Part shown: positions 11,601-23,874 of the stretch, piece after piece
How the letters are laid out: every line of letters starts with the position of its first letter
Numbering within the stretch: the first letter of the stretch is position 1
NCBI GenBank assembly: GCA_036674765.1
Contig: JARVKI010000050.1
Location: 186,001-250,000, forward strand
DNA: 64,000 nt
Reading direction: 5' to 3'
DNA from: Seiridium cupressi
Lineage: Eukaryota; Ascomycota; Sordariomycetes; Amphisphaeriales; Sporocadaceae
Made by a program: the position numbers and the translations under genes
The notes under the pieces: model-generated
Seen by the model: the letters and a program-made list of their open reading frames with translations, nothing else
The model's database searches: none
Told to the model about the DNA's origin: nothing

Positions 11601-13218
11601 AAAGTTTGACTATGTCGAGGAAGTCATCAAATTGCTCAACATGGAGTCATTCGCGGATGCAGTTGTTGGCGTTCCTGGCGAGGGACTGAACGTTGAGCAG
11701 CGAAAACTCCTTACTATCGGTGTTGAGCTCGCGGCGAAGCCCAAGCTTCTGCTGTTCCTCGACGAGCCAACTAGCGGTCTTGATTCACAGAGCTCGTGGG
11801 CTATCTGCTCGTTCCTTCGCAAGCTTGCTGACGCAGGACAAGCTGTTCTGTGCACTGTGCATCAGCCGAGCGCCCTGCTGTTCCAACAATTTGACCGTCT
11901 GTTGTTCTTGGCTCGGGGTGGAAAGACGGTGTATTTCGGCGATATTGGACAGAACTCCCGAACGCTGCTAGACTACTTCGAGTCGAATGGAGCCAGGAGG
12001 TGCGACGATGAAGAAAACCCGGCTGAGTACATGCTGGAAATTGTCAACAACAGCCAAGACAGTCAAGGTCGAGACTGGCATTCAGCTTGGACGGCCAGTG
12101 CTGAAAGCCAGGCGGTCCAAACGGAGATCGGGAGAATCCACTCCGCAAAGCAGAAAGAGTCCATCGCAGGAGGAGCCGAGGCAGGGGTGCACAGTGAATT
12201 CGCGATGCCTTTCGGCGCTCAGTTGTCCGAGGTCACTGTTCGCGTGTTTCAACAGTATTGGCGCACGCCGAGCTACATCGCTTCGAAGTGCTTTTTAGCT
12301 ATCGCGGCCGGCCTTTTTGTTGGCTTTTCCTTTTTCCAGGCCAGCACGAGCTTAGCAGGCATGCAGACCGTGGTGTTCGCTTCTTTCATGTTGACCACGA
12401 TATTCAGTTCTGTCGTGCAGGGCATCCAGCCAGTTTTCGTTACTCAGCGATCGCTCTACGAGGTGCGCGAGCGGCCGTCCAAAGCTTACTCCTGGCAAGT
12501 CTTCCTTATCGCCAACGTCGTCGTGGAGATTCCGTGGCAGGTCCTCATGGGGATTCTCACGTACGCGTGCTTCTACTATCCCGTGGCTGGTATTCAAAGT
12601 TCGGAGCGACAGGGTCTCACCCTCCTCTTTTGCATTCAGCTGTTCATTTACGCGGCAACATTTGCACAGATGACTGTGGCGGCGCTGAGGGATGCACAGA
12701 CGGCAGGTGCCATTGTCACCCTTCTGACTATGATGAGCTTGATCTTTTGCGGTGCTCTGCAGTCGCCGACAGCACTCCCGGGCTTCTGGATCTTCATGTA
12801 CCGTGTTTCCCCCTTCACCTATTGGATCGACGGCATGATTTCAACCCAGCTACACGACCGTCAGGTAGTTTGCACCGCTAGCGAAACATCCGTCTTCGAC
12901 CCGCCATCCGGCCAAACCTGTGGCCAATACCTGGCCGCGTATCTGCAAGAAGCACCGGGAACGCTGCAGAACCCCGACGACAGTTCGCAATGCAGATACT
13001 GTTCCATTTCGGTTGCCGATCAATTCCTCGCGGGCAATGGTATGTCCTGGGACCACAGGTGGCGCAACTTTGGCATCATGTGGGCGTTTGTCTTTTTCAA
13101 TGTCGCCATCGCTGTGTTGACTTACTATCTCTTCCGCGTGCATCGTTGGAATACGGGCTCGATCAGCTTGAAGAAAAACAAAAGCAAAACAAAGGATACG
13201 ACACAACAGAAGTCTTAG
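8611..13218 (+). CDS. PDR-type (ABCG full-size) ABC transporter
   Basis: Four exons: 8611-9285, 9342-9613, 9664-11462, 11516-13218; 1482 residues, the usual length of Pdr5/Cdr1-class pumps. Order is NBD1-TMD1-NBD2-TMD2. NBD1 has the PDR-type Walker [10 protein letters not shown] (about 174-182), signature [10 protein letters not shown] (about 290) and degenerate Walker B ending [11 protein letters not shown], restored across intron 2. NBD2 has Walker [10 protein letters not shown] (about 868), the altered signature LNVEQRKLL and Walker [14 protein letters not shown] (about 990). This asymmetry of the two ATP sites is normal for the family. The introns are 56, 50 and 53 nt; intron 1 has a weaker GTTCGT donor, but removing it restores the conserved segment [13 protein letters not shown]. 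It would be a plasma-membrane exporter of hydrophobic compounds, including toxins or azoles; the substrate is not deducible. Confidence 0.95.
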
Positions 13219-16200
13219 AAGTTGACTTCCTAAGCGACATTTAAATCACGATTTCCATAGAATGATAGAATAATAGAATTTCGATAGATCTAAAGTATAC
13301 GCTTTGCCACTCTGTGGTCTCGGTAGAACGACCTCGGCTGTCGAATTCCTCAACTGATCATTCATGGGTTGGATTTCTAAGCCGTCTCGGTAGCAGATCT
13401 GAATTGCTTTTCATATAATGCTATACCAAACTAGATTGACGGCATGCAGCTGAAACACGCGTCACCCGGAGGATCGAAGGGCCGCGCGATCCGGTGGAGA
13501 GAAGAAAGACGAGGTTAATGCCAGAATCCAATAGGTATCACAAGATCCCCCGGCCGGATGAACCAAGATGTCGGGCTGTGAATGCGGCGTCGCTCAATGT
13601 TCCGCAGCGCCCGTTGAGACTAGGATACATGCTGCCGGGGTCTATGGTGGGGTTTAGATGCTTGCTTCTGTTTCTGCGAGATCTTATCTGATGAATCATC
13701 TCTCTGCAGAAGCTCATTCAGACGAGTTCATCGTCCTAAAAAGATGATTTTCTCCAAAGCCGTTCCCTGCTGCAATCACCCCTCCCGCGGCGTGAAGTTT
13801 GTTTTCTGCTTCGTTTTTCTGCGTGGTAACAAGCACCACCCTCGCGCAAAAGCAAAAAAGAAAAATATCCCACATGGATGAGTAATCGAGTGAAGTCTGA
13901 GTGGCCCGATCCAAGCTCGATGTTTTCGACATATGAATCATATGTGCAACTGATAGCGATAGTCGCAGTCATGTCATGATTGAGAATTTTAACTCCTCCA
14001 TCACTTCTACAACCACGAAGAATCCTGCAAGCTAGAATCGTCTCCAGATATCCCAGACGTGTAAGAGCTCTCATCAATCGCGTGGGGGGTTGGCGCCCTT
14101 GGGCCTTGAGCTCTAGAGAGTAATTCCATTTGTATAAGCTGCCATTTATGGTCGACGCGCACCTGCTTCGCTGTCTAGCCGCTCCAATCACTACACTAAC
14201 CTAGCACTAGGAGATACTGGAACACTATACTGTATCCGCAGCGATTGCTACGCTAACTGTCACATGACGCGTTCAGATATGCAAGGCGCTGGCGGGTCAA
14301 TGTTGGGCAGCGATGGGACAACTAGAATTGCTTTCGCAACGGATTTCTCTGGGTATTAGGAATGCAAATGGGTACCTTTGCACTCGCTCGACGAAGGCTA
14401 GTGGGAAAGAATTGTGGAATGGTGGACGTGCCGTCTGCAAGATACAGAGTAAGCTCAGTCTGGAGCCAAGTCGTCTCCAGCGCAAACCCATCCAGTATTC
14501 CAAAGTTTGTTATTCCAGCCATTAACCCTGCGGGTAGACAGGACAAGCTTCTCGACGGCAGGATGGTTGAAGTACCAGCCGTCTTTTCGCTATGGCGATA
14601 CAAGAGACGGTGTTCGAACATCGTGGGCAGCTATTTGGGACTCTGATGGCTCGGATCGGCGTCTGATATGGATGTCATATTCCGGCGTCTATGTGACGGA
14701 TCATACTGGTTCCCCCACGAGTCGGCCGGGTTGCCTCGTTCGGTGCGTGGCTCTACCAGCACCGGAGCCCCGGCCTTGTCGTTGCAATTATTTAAACTTT
14801 CGGCCATCCCTGTGAACGCGGCTTGCTAGCGTCCCGGGTTGCCTTGCCCGCCTAGGTGACATGAAGCATTACGACTGCTGTCTCGAAGTACTCAAATGTT
14901 GATTCTGCTTACCTCGATCCCGTCAGCTTGTAGACCCCTGCTCGACTAAGAGGAGCATTGGCACAAAGACATTCGAGCCGATGGATTCCATACTGAAGAT
15001 ATAGGAGAACGCAATGAACCCGCAGCAAAAGACTATAAGTACCTTTCGGGCTTGCTGAACTCTTGCAGCATTGTCACGGCACTTGATGGAACACGACTCA
15101 GCACGCCTGTCCGTCAACCAGACGTGTTGCACAGATCGGTCCCATATCTCAATTAAGCTTCAGTCATGACAGATCATCAAAACTTTAAATGTATGGGAGG
15201 GTTCGCTACCCCGGCCACCGCTGATACTCGCATGTCCCGGACGCTTGATATGAAGGCCCCTCGCCTGAACCGAGCCGACTCGAGTAACGAGCGCGAGAAA
15301 GCGTCCGGAGGAAGTGCTCCCCATGCCAGGTCGCCTGACAGTAGCGCACACCACAGCCAACACACGCGGCAGAGCTCAACGAGGACTCATTATGAAGGGT
15401 ACGTCTTTTTTGATTCCTGTCGCAGATTTCGAGTCATGGCACGAGGGCTTACAGTATCGCAGCGGTACCCCCGAGAAACCACCTCGCTGGTATACTTGTT
15501 TTCATGACGCCCGCCAAGCCATATCCCAGCAGGCCCTGAGCCAACGTCGTCTCGCTCTATTCGTTGATGAGCCCGTTCACGAAGCACCAATCTCCAGTCA
15601 ATTAGTCGAGAGCATCTATGGCGATCGTACAGAGGAATTAATATCTGGGTTTCCAGTCCCTTGTGCCGCAAGTTTGACCATAACATTGTCAATTGTGGAT
15701 CCCAAGGAGGATCAGAAGTCGGGGTGAGCTAGGCTCATGGTGGATCGGCCAAGGACTACGGCAGAGTGAACAGAGGCTTCTCATTCCTCATCAAAGGATG
15801 TCTTGTTCCTCGATGCCACTTCTTGGTGTCGGTCATCATCTGTCCCCTGCTGTTTCGTGTTACACTTGCTCGCTCTCCTCCAGGCTGCTCCTGTTCATAC
15901 AAACGTCTTCCTGCCATGCCAGAAATATTTGCAGACTCAGAGGTGACAAGATACTGCAAAGCTTACAGCTGTGACTCAACCACCCGCCATGCCAAAAATA
16001 AGCAAACTTTTTCTCCCAAGATCCGAGCTTGGTCGTGGAAGGGGTATTTGACGGATCCGTTGCATATTACATTCTCAACGCTCCGTTGATTCTGTGGTAT
16101 GTTCCTGCAGGTCTTTTTGACGGACTAGAGGACGTTCGACATCGGCACGACACGAACTAATCTTGGCGTTTCAGACGTTTAGCTACTATTTTGGATTGCT

Positions 16201-17190
16201 TGAGGGACTAAAGATGCCAAGAAAGAAGCTGAGGATGAGCCGTGCCGTTAGAGAGAAGCCAGAGACAGCCACAGTATGCGTGATGTGCATTGGTGACGCT
16301 CGATAACATTGGTGGAAGCGTGATCGATTTCGCAGTGGGATCTGCTCGCAAACAACCCTGCGCCTTTATAAGACATCTTTCAAGATATGCGATAGCGTGA
16401 AGCAACTCAACCAGTGGTAAAATCCTCTGCGCTATACCGTGACATCTCTTGAGGCGGACTTTTGGCTATGAAATGCAGAGAGTCGCTATTTTCCAGATTT
16501 CGTTTGCTTGACAGCAGCCATGTATGACGATATATACCTGAAACAAAACGAGCTATATAAAAGGTAATGACTGCTAGTCTTAGGGTCTTGGCAAAGTGCA
16601 AACGCAATCCCATCAGGGTAACCGTTTGATTGTCATTGTGCCTTGGAATTGAGCTCATTTTCAATTAGACATCCCAGACGGAGCTGAGTTATATCGCTGG
16701 AGATGTAGCACTCCAGTAGTCTAGGATTTGGCCCGAGGGTTGCAGATAGAATGGTTAGAGGCGGGTTCGTTCTTTAGTGATTAGGTTTGTTCAGGTTGAA
16801 GGGATGTTGGATTGGAAAGCGAAGTTGAATTTTCGACATATTCATTGTACTTGCCGAAAAACTCCTTGTAAACTCTGGCAACAGCTCAGTCCTAGAATTT
16901 ACTGGCCCCGCAGTAAGTGGGGATGCCGGCTTTTAGTCCTTGATCGTTCAACCGCGACCTGTGTTTGACCAACAGTTAGAAGAGAATTTGGGATCTGAAT
17001 TTCATCTAAGCACTTTCTCGGCCATGTCGTGTTCCACCTGGCTGTATGTATATCTATGGGTCTGGTTGTTTGCGGTAACACCAACGATGTAAAAGAAGAC
17101 CTTCACATGCTCATATCGTCATTATATGTCATGTTTAGTATGTAACATTTAGATCGCTCTATTAGGTTATTTGTCTAGGTCTTTCTAGCT
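13219..17190. other. Gene-poor interval, 4.0 kb
   Basis: No gene can be supported. Several overlapping frames exist (for example around 14300-14650, 15166-15730 and 15766-16090), but none joins into a plausible spliced model and none shows a domain I recognize. The frame around 15390-15727 reads the most protein-like and could be a relic of a decayed gene. Confidence 0.45.
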
Positions 17191-18534
17191 TTAAACCATT
17201 GTATCAGGCCCTGCTGTGGGCATATCGGCGTGCGAAACACGAAAGGAAACAGATGTCCGTCTAAATGAATGCTGATGCAATAGCGGAGGAGGGCTCAACC
17301 GGTTACCCTCTTCTATCGAGGGACTCGCAGTAATAGTCGTCCGAACACTGCTTGTTTCCGTGGCGAGCGATAACTCAAATGCACCCTCCGGCATGTTGGG
17401 CTTGTCATCGAGTGCTTTCCATCCACTCAACGCCGGGCTTCCGATGGGCGGAGATTTTTGCAGCTTCTTTGTCTCTCTATTGGTCCCATGGAAAATCGAG
17501 CCGCTTCGCCCTCGAGAGTGGGCTGGTCGGCTGTGATGCTGCGGCAAGGTACCAGTCGCGTGGCTGCCACTCTTGGTCACCACCAAGATCTTCAATTTCC
17601 GAAATAGCGGTTTCAACGTTGCAAGAGATGATGCAGTCAGGCCCAAGCCGATTTCCACAGTGCTCCATATGGCCAAGTCGGTGAAGTTGTAAAGATAGTC
17701 AGGATTTGAAAGCAGCTGTTTGGCGTAAGGTATCCGGACAACGGTAGCCATCGATGCACTAGGAACAAATCAGTACTCGGCCATCTCTGAATCGCCTGCA
17801 TGATTGATACTCACATTGATCCCAGTGCCAAGACACAAGAGACGGAGATCTTCGACCGTCGGTCCATTTTCGCGTTCCAGACGATCGAGACTGGGAGAAG
17901 CGCCAAGATCCAATCGGAGACTACGCTAATCACGAACGAGATGTAGGTTGGGATCGTTGCCAGTGCTTTTCCATTGCATGTACCCGTGACTGGTCGGTTC
18001 GGGTCATAGCGATACCAGTAGAACTCCACCGGCTGGCACTGGTATATAACGATGAAAACGTAGAATGCGGTGTATAGTGCCGAGACGACTAGCATCGTCC
18101 AGAGTGTGATGCATTGCCACTTCTTGCCAACGCAGAGTCGTAGAAGCAAGAGGCCAGCGATGAACTTGACCAAAACTGCAATGATGACATATGCCACCTG
18201 GCCGGCCCATTTGTAAAACAATGCTTTGGGGTGGTTATCGAGTGGTACGTCCGAGATGTGTGCACCGAGTCCGTAGTGAACGCCGAGTAAGGAGAATGTC
18301 GAATATGCCGTGTATATCATCTGGGCCGGTGTAAGTGAGACAGGCCTTGGCTGAGTGTGGGAGGCTCGGGCACTAAGTACGAACCAAAGTGACTATAGCC
18401 AGCCAATCTTCTGCATAGAAACGCCGAAGTAAAAACCCCATGGTATAGCATCGCAAGCAGACTGAAATCCAGCACAGCGCAAGCAACACGATTGTCACAA
18501 CCGCCAGCTCCGGACCCCGGTCTTCCAACGTCAT
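17191..18534 (-). CDS. Integral membrane protein with fungal rhodopsin domain
   Basis: Three exons on the minus strand: 18534-18385, 18320-17815, 17758-17191; 407 residues. The introns are 64 nt (GTTCGT donor) and 56 nt (GTGAGT donor, TACTGAT branch). The protein carries the seven-helix domain common in fungal SAT4/PTH11-like membrane proteins: RRFYAEDWLAIVTL in exon 1, the YQCQPVEFYW loop, and the typical end ALGSIASMATVVRIPY followed by YLYNFTDLAIWSTVEIGLGL. The last 120 residues form a Ser/Pro-rich cytosolic tail. By family it is a plasma-membrane protein of unsettled function, sometimes receptor-like; nothing in the sequence supports retinal binding. The first ATG after an upstream in-frame stop was chosen as the start. 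Confidence 0.88.
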
Positions 18535-19543
18535 ATCGTCCCGTCGTGTGTTCTCAATTGCGTGTTTGCCCGTCTTCGTGATGCGTCAAGTTACTCCCCG
18601 TGTTGGTCCATCGCCGATACCGTATGAAGGTTCAAGTGTGTGGCTACACCAGTCGCCCGGGCCTTGTCGTTTGTCCGAGTCTAAATCGTCGCAAGAAAAG
18701 GCAAATTCAAAAGAAAGCATACTGCCAGCGCGCTCACTTGCTCTTTAAGCCCGCGTTGGACAGAAGCTCTCGAAGCTCGTTCCATATGCACGTTGGCGGT
18801 GCTGTCAAGTGACTAATTCTAGTAGAGGCAGCCAACCATGAGCGGCAGTGCAGGTATCACAGGGGTGCAAGCCCACAGTGGCGGGTAGTTAATGCTCAGG
18901 GCCCCACACTCAAGTTGTGCCATCCTGGTTACACAGCGACTATTCGCCCGGCCCGCTAGCGATCGCATTGAATGGGAAGGCCTGGACGGTCACCAATTTT
19001 CTCATTGGTCGGTGAACGCCCCAATCGGTTCCCTCAACTGGCCTCAATCTGGCTGACCCGATCATGTTGGTTAGCAGAGCCCCCGCCGTGTCCTGGTCCT
19101 GGGGGATAACAGCCGATTATATAAGTAGACCTGCCAAAGGGATAGGCTTGGTTAGGTGGTAGCGGGGCGCGCCGTCGTAAGTGCCAACTACCAACAATTG
19201 CCTCTATTTTGCCAACAACGGTTTTGCCTATTCGTGGTCTTGGCGAATGACGGTAGTGGCGATTGCGTTTCCATCTGTGAGGACAGTCACAGATGGTTGC
19301 AAGGAAGTATGTAGAAGATCCAAGCATAGGAGGTGGCTGGTAGTTGTCGGACAGGCTTGCTTGCTTCCGAACGCTGTTATGTAACTATATGTATGGAAAG
19401 ATCGCTCAAGCGTCTGTGCGGACGTGCATAAATACATTTCATTCACTATGAGTGCATAGCTGACTTACCCGGAAAATCGCTCTTGTGCCTACCTACCCAT
19501 GCAGAACAAAAACGTTGACGAACTATGCGCAATGGCCAGTCTG
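18535..19543. other. Intergenic, 1.0 kb
   Basis: No gene supported. It should contain the promoter of the minus-strand rhodopsin-domain gene and the 3' flank of the minus-strand 2EXR gene. Confidence 0.5.
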
Positions 19544-20290
19544 TCAGAGATGGAAATCTAAATTGAGGACCACCTTGACCGAGACGAAGTGGAGTCTCTG
19601 AAGTGCACCAACCAGCCCTCTGAACTGGCGGATATACCCTATGCTTCTCGATGCATCGTTCGCAAATGCAGTCAGACCATATTCCATTTCCTGGTCGATG
19701 ACCACGAATCCGTACTCATCCCGACGTCGCATACGCCACAGGTGCTCGCTTCCCTTTCGTGGGTTGACAACAATGTATAGAGTCCGTAGAGAATCGAAGA
19801 AGGGCAGAAATCGTGTCTCCGCAAGCCCAAGATCACCAGGCGTGATATGGATCGCCAGGTGTTCGATAGCGCCAGCCCAAGCCGGCGTGGTCATGATCTC
19901 GAAGGGGTCACCGAAGCACATTGGCCCTAGATAGACGACGTCTTGCTCCCAATTGACGTAGGCAAGAGCGACTGACTGACATGGCCGAGCCTGTGTGCCC
20001 CAACGCTTGTACCGTGCGATGAGAGCATCATTTGAAGTCGACATGGATGCATTCGCTGTCGAATATGTCGTGGATCTCTGTTTCTCGTATTCGGTGGCGA
20101 CCCGATGAGCCTCGCCGGTAATCCTGGTATCCCAGGACATCGAGAAGGTCCTGTGCTTGTATGTCTGCCGTCTTGGGCACACCTCTAGGATGCCATGGAC
20201 GCGTGGCGATTGGAAATAGTCCAGCCAGATATGCCTGCGCAGTTCTGGAGGCAGTCTAGGGAACGATCTGAACTCGCATGGCTGACCCAT
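19544..20290 (-). CDS. 2EXR domain-containing protein
   Basis: A single exon of 248 residues. The N-terminus FRSFPRLPPELRRHIWLDYF (about 7-26) matches the opening of the 2EXR domain, an F-box-like motif found in large numbers in filamentous ascomycetes. The later segments HLAIHITP and FFDSLRTLYIVVNP are the usual continuation of these proteins. The function of the family is unknown; F-box resemblance suggests protein-protein contacts, but this is inference. No signal peptide or membrane segment is seen. The start is the ATG directly before the domain, giving no room for a longer N-terminus. Confidence 0.8.
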   Translation of the reverse strand: MGQPCEFRSFPRLPPELRRHIWLDYFQSPRVHGILEVCPRRQTYKHRTFSMSWDTRITGEAHRVATEYEKQRSTTYSTANASMSTSNDALIARYKRWGTQARPCQSVALAYVNWEQDVVYLGPMCFGDPFEIMTTPAWAGAIEHLAIHITPGDLGLAETRFLPFFDSLRTLYIVVNPRKGSEHLWRMRRRDEYGFVVIDQEMEYGLTAFANDASRSIGYIRQFRGLVGALQRLHFVSVKVVLNLDFHL

Positions 20291-20828
20291 GACTTACCTC
20301 GATTTTTGTATTTTTATTTATTTTCCTTCCATCTCAGTAAGGCGAGAAAAATATGAAGTGTGGAGGAATTGTCAAGTGAGCTCCCAATCAACACCAAAAC
20401 AACGTTCTGATAAAGAGAATGAATGTCAAGCGATTTTGCGATTGTTACCGCGCTGGTGCCTGGAGCAGTATCACGTGACTGCATCTCAATAATGGTTAGC
20501 ATTAGAGAGGGTGCGCGTATAAGAATTTGATGGGGTAGTCTCCAAACAAAACAGCTCCAGAACTTTTATCTGCTGAGGCTAATGGCTTATATAAGTGTTG
20601 GCGTGTGATTGTGAGCGCCAGGTGTGGTTTGATTTAGCGATTTCAATCAATTAGTTAACATTCTACGCCAAAATGAGTTGCGCCGCTGCGCTAGCGCTAG
20701 TATCCATCATATGTAAGCAGAAGAAGAGGGGCTTGCTTACGATCCTCACTGAGCATACACTTGGCTTTATGCATCTTCACTCACTCCCACCTTAACAAGG
20801 AAGCAATTTGTTTGAGTACCACGGAGTC
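20291..20828. other. Intergenic, divergent promoters
   Basis: This lies between the 2EXR gene (-) and the hydrolase (+), so it should hold both promoters. TATATAAG at 20588-20595, about 235 nt before the hydrolase start, is a possible TATA box. Nothing else stands out. Confidence 0.4.
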
Positions 20829-21664
20829 ATGTTTCCCTCCAAGCCCGTCATTCTCTTCACCCACGGTGCTTACCATCCGCCGGCGTGTTATAGAGGTCTG
20901 ACGACGAAGCTCGAGGCTGCAGGCTTCGAAGTTGTGGCGCCACGACTCGCATCTTTGGGGCAGGGTGTAGTCGGGATAACCTTGGAGAACGATGCCGCCG
21001 TGATTCGAGGAGTAGCCGAGAGCCTGTTCGAGTCTGGCAAAGAGGTGGTGCTTGTTGGGCACTCATATGGTGGCCTCGTCAGTGCGATTGTAGCCAAAGG
21101 ACGGAGCGTGGCAGAGCTCAAGGCGCAGAGAAAACAAGGCGGCCTAAAGGGAGTCGTCTATCTTAGTGGGACGCTCGTCAAGCAAGGGAGTATTGTAATG
21201 GATGCCTGTAACGAAAGCTTGGCTACGCCTCCTGATGTCGCGGACATCTTTGATATCCAAGGAGAAGAAGGGAAGGTATGTCCACGCACATTAAGAGTCT
21301 TCCAGACGCTCACCATCTGACTCGCTACCTTAAGGTCTCAGCCTCGCTGAAGAACAACGAGACTACCAAGCGATACTATTTTTACCCCTCTCCGAAAGAA
21401 GAGACCGAAAAGACATTTGCTCTGTTGGAGCCGCATTGCTCGGACGTGTTTTATACACCATCACCTAGCTCACCATCTGATGTCGCTGCACCCCAAACCT
21501 ACGTCATTGCGGAACAGGATAATGCAGTTTTGTTGAAAGTCCAGGAGCAAATCGTAGCTGATGCGGGAATGAAGGCTGTTAGGCTGCCGGACACGGGGCA
21601 TGCTTCTTTTCTTACTTACCCGCAACGTGTCGCTGATGTGATTGTTGAAGTAGCTCTGGCATAG
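20829..21664 (+). CDS. Alpha/beta hydrolase
   Basis: Two exons, 20829-21275 and 21335-21664, joined in phase 0 by a 59-nt intron (GTATGT donor, TTAAG acceptor); 258 residues. The fold is clear: VILFTHGAYHPPACY as oxyanion strand and loop, nucleophile elbow GHSYGG (Ser about 79), a likely acid in AEQDNAV (Asp about 211) and His in DTGHASFL (about 238). There is no signal peptide, so it is probably cytosolic. It resembles the small plant-esterase-like hydrolases common in fungi. The substrate is unknown; esterase or lactonase activity are both possible. An in-frame ATG 21 nt upstream (20808) would add seven residues; the chosen start begins right before the first beta strand. Confidence 0.85.
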
Positions 21665-22157
21665 CTAATCAGGGCACTTAGTAGAATTTCGATCTAAATA
21701 AAAAGGGATTGGATTTGTTTGTGCATATCTAATTGTAACACTGTAAAAATCAAGATGCGATATCTAGGAAGAATATGTTTCTTTGAGATGGGGAATTGTA
21801 CCCTGATGAACTGTGCAACGAACGTGTCAAATCCTCTCTCTCTTAATAAATGGCACATGCAGGTTCAACCATTCTAGGAAACACACCATTAGCCTTCGGC
21901 AGTCGATTTTGACATGAAACAGATACCACTAAGAAATCAGCGGTAAAACGACGACCAAAGTTTATGATGATCCATTCGGTCCCTCGGGTTCCAACATGTC
22001 TGTGTGCTTCAATGGAATGAAATGAAAGGAAATACTGTAGTTGAGTGCTATAGAAATTGGAAAACAGTATCGAAACCAAGCCGTTACTAACATCATTAAT
22101 CCGTGGGGTGGAATGATCTGACCCTTTGCAGTGCTAGCCTGTTCCGATTACTGCAAG
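21665..22157. other. Intergenic, convergent 3' ends
   Basis: The region lies between the ends of the hydrolase (+) and the hypothetical gene (-). It is AT-rich with no supported gene; it probably holds both 3' UTRs. Confidence 0.5.
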
Positions 22158-23219
22158 TTAGTTTGCAGCATTTGTTTTGTCCAAGTACTGCTCGCTCGTC
22201 TCAGAGAATGCCTTCCAAGTCATGACCGCAACATAATATGTCCTTTGGGGCTCGAGCCTTGATGCGTTGAAAGAGCCCATAGACCGCCTGCGTCGAAGCG
22301 GAAACTGGCTATCGTCTTTCAAATCTGCCGCGCCCTCCCAGTAACTCTCCACAACATCGCCGGTTTTGATCAGGGCAGCGTCTCGGCCAACGAGCGGAAA
22401 AATCCAGTGCTGGGCTCTATCTAGAACCTTCTCCAACTGCTCCTTCTTTACGGCATCGGTCTCAAACTCTATTTCGAGCCTCTGCAGACCTGGTATCTGT
22501 CCGACCTGCCATCCCCAAGTACCATTGACCATGCGGCGTCTCAACTCCTCAGGTGGCAGCATGAGCGGCTCGGCAAGCATGGCTTGGTGTGACGTCCGTC
22601 CATCGAGCCAGGGGCAAATTCCAAGCCGATCCAATGACTCGACTGGCGATTCCCAAGACCACCAATCCGAATGTCGGAAAGTCAAGCGGAGATTTTTCGT
22701 GGCAAAATTCCACGGGTGCAGGTTCGGTTGGATGCCTATACGCTCGAGATAAACTTGTTGCGCGAAGATGTGGACATGCTGCACCGCCTGCTTCTGTTCC
22801 GGCGAAAGCGAGTCCTGCCACTGGTCCCACTGCACCATGCCATTGGTGGCACTTCGCATCATGCGCCACGGCCCGCCGAGAATCCAGAAGTGATGGGTCG
22901 CCTGAGCGACGGGCATCAACCGCGTCTCTCGAAAGATGAGTTTGCATGACAGGAGCAGCGAAATCGTGGTTTTGGGGTGATGTTGCATATAAGGCCGGCA
23001 ATATACACGATTGTTTCCATAGGGTTGATATGGGTCTGGAGTCAGCGCATACTCAAATATTAAATTGCGGATTTCAGGTGGAAATATGGTGAAGAGCACG
23101 CAGTCTGACTGCTCTGCCGCGTTGCTGAAGTCGATCTGGGCGGGGGATGATCTCGAAAACCTAGAACCGTTTCTGGAGTCATTGCTGATGCGAATGCGGT
23201 GCCTGGAAGCGGAGGCCAT
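22158..23219 (-). CDS. Hypothetical protein with F-box-like 'PPEIRNLIFEYAL' domain
   Basis: A single exon of 353 residues. After a Ser/Arg-rich N-terminus of about 40 residues comes FTIFPPEIRNLIFEYALTPDP, the opening of a fungal domain of unknown function (DUF7730-like), followed by ISLLLSCKLIFRETRLMPVAQATHHF, where the family typically has a conserved Cys-rich/Arg helix. Trp-rich segments (HSDWWSWESP, WGWQVGQIPGLQRLEIEF) follow. There are no transmembrane segments. The function of the family is not established. It is similar in plan, but not obviously homologous, to the 2EXR protein 2 kb away. Confidence 0.72.
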   Translation of the reverse strand: MASASRHRIRISNDSRNGSRFSRSSPAQIDFSNAAEQSDCVLFTIFPPEIRNLIFEYALTPDPYQPYGNNRVYCRPYMQHHPKTTISLLLSCKLIFRETRLMPVAQATHHFWILGGPWRMMRSATNGMVQWDQWQDSLSPEQKQAVQHVHIFAQQVYLERIGIQPNLHPWNFATKNLRLTFRHSDWWSWESPVESLDRLGICPWLDGRTSHQAMLAEPLMLPPEELRRRMVNGTWGWQVGQIPGLQRLEIEFETDAVKKEQLEKVLDRAQHWIFPLVGRDAALIKTGDVVESYWEGAADLKDDSQFPLRRRRSMGSFNASRLEPQRTYYVAVMTWKAFSETSEQYLDKTNAAN

Positions 23220-23874
23220 TGCTCAGGTCCGAATCTCAGAGTTTAGATGCTCGAATTTGACAAAGCAACAAGAATTTCAATCCGCACAGAGAGTGATTGA
23301 AGGCTGAAGTTATATTCATCTGAGAAGTGGATGGCGGCTGCCTAGCGCTTATGAAGCGGGGCAGCAGCACTGAAGCTAATGTACATACTGTACCTGGCGC
23401 AGTCACGACAGGTGGGGCTATAACACTGCCGCCTTTACAAGTGTACAAGGCACATCCACGATTTTATATTGCAATAGCTCAACTCGTGGAAACTACCGTT
23501 CCGCAAAGCTTCAACAGCCTGCCTAATCCGTCAAATTTCTTCACTGGTTGCCCGAGACGCACAGGCGACGAGTCGAATTATTAGCATGGAGTCCAGTTCA
23601 GTAAGTTCACAGTTCCAGGTTCCGGGGTTTGGAAAAGACCTAGACTTATTCCAGCAACTTTCTAAGCCAGTAAAGAGAATATGTGTGTTATATTCGTCTA
23701 TCTCAGCGTACTATAAATAGGCATCATTCTAAAGCTCAGACCACCGTACGGGAAAAACCCGGACCGGGGGGTCCCAGGGGGAAATTGCCGTCAGCTTTAA
23801 CCACAGAAAACCGACATTCCTTAATATTTTTAGTCCTTAACTATAAAATCCTCAATAATAACTACGGGCGCTTG
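23220..23874. other. Intergenic, left of tRNA-related element
   Basis: No gene supported. It holds the promoter of the minus-strand hypothetical gene. At about 23763-23776 there is a GC-rich inverted repeat (GGACC...GGTCC), next to the structured element to its right. Confidence 0.4.

Noticed and set aside
15166..15727. Possible two-exon gene
   Set aside because: The only junction joining the two frames would be a 27-nt intron (GTACGT...CGCAG), and no domain is recognized; kept only as a possible relic.
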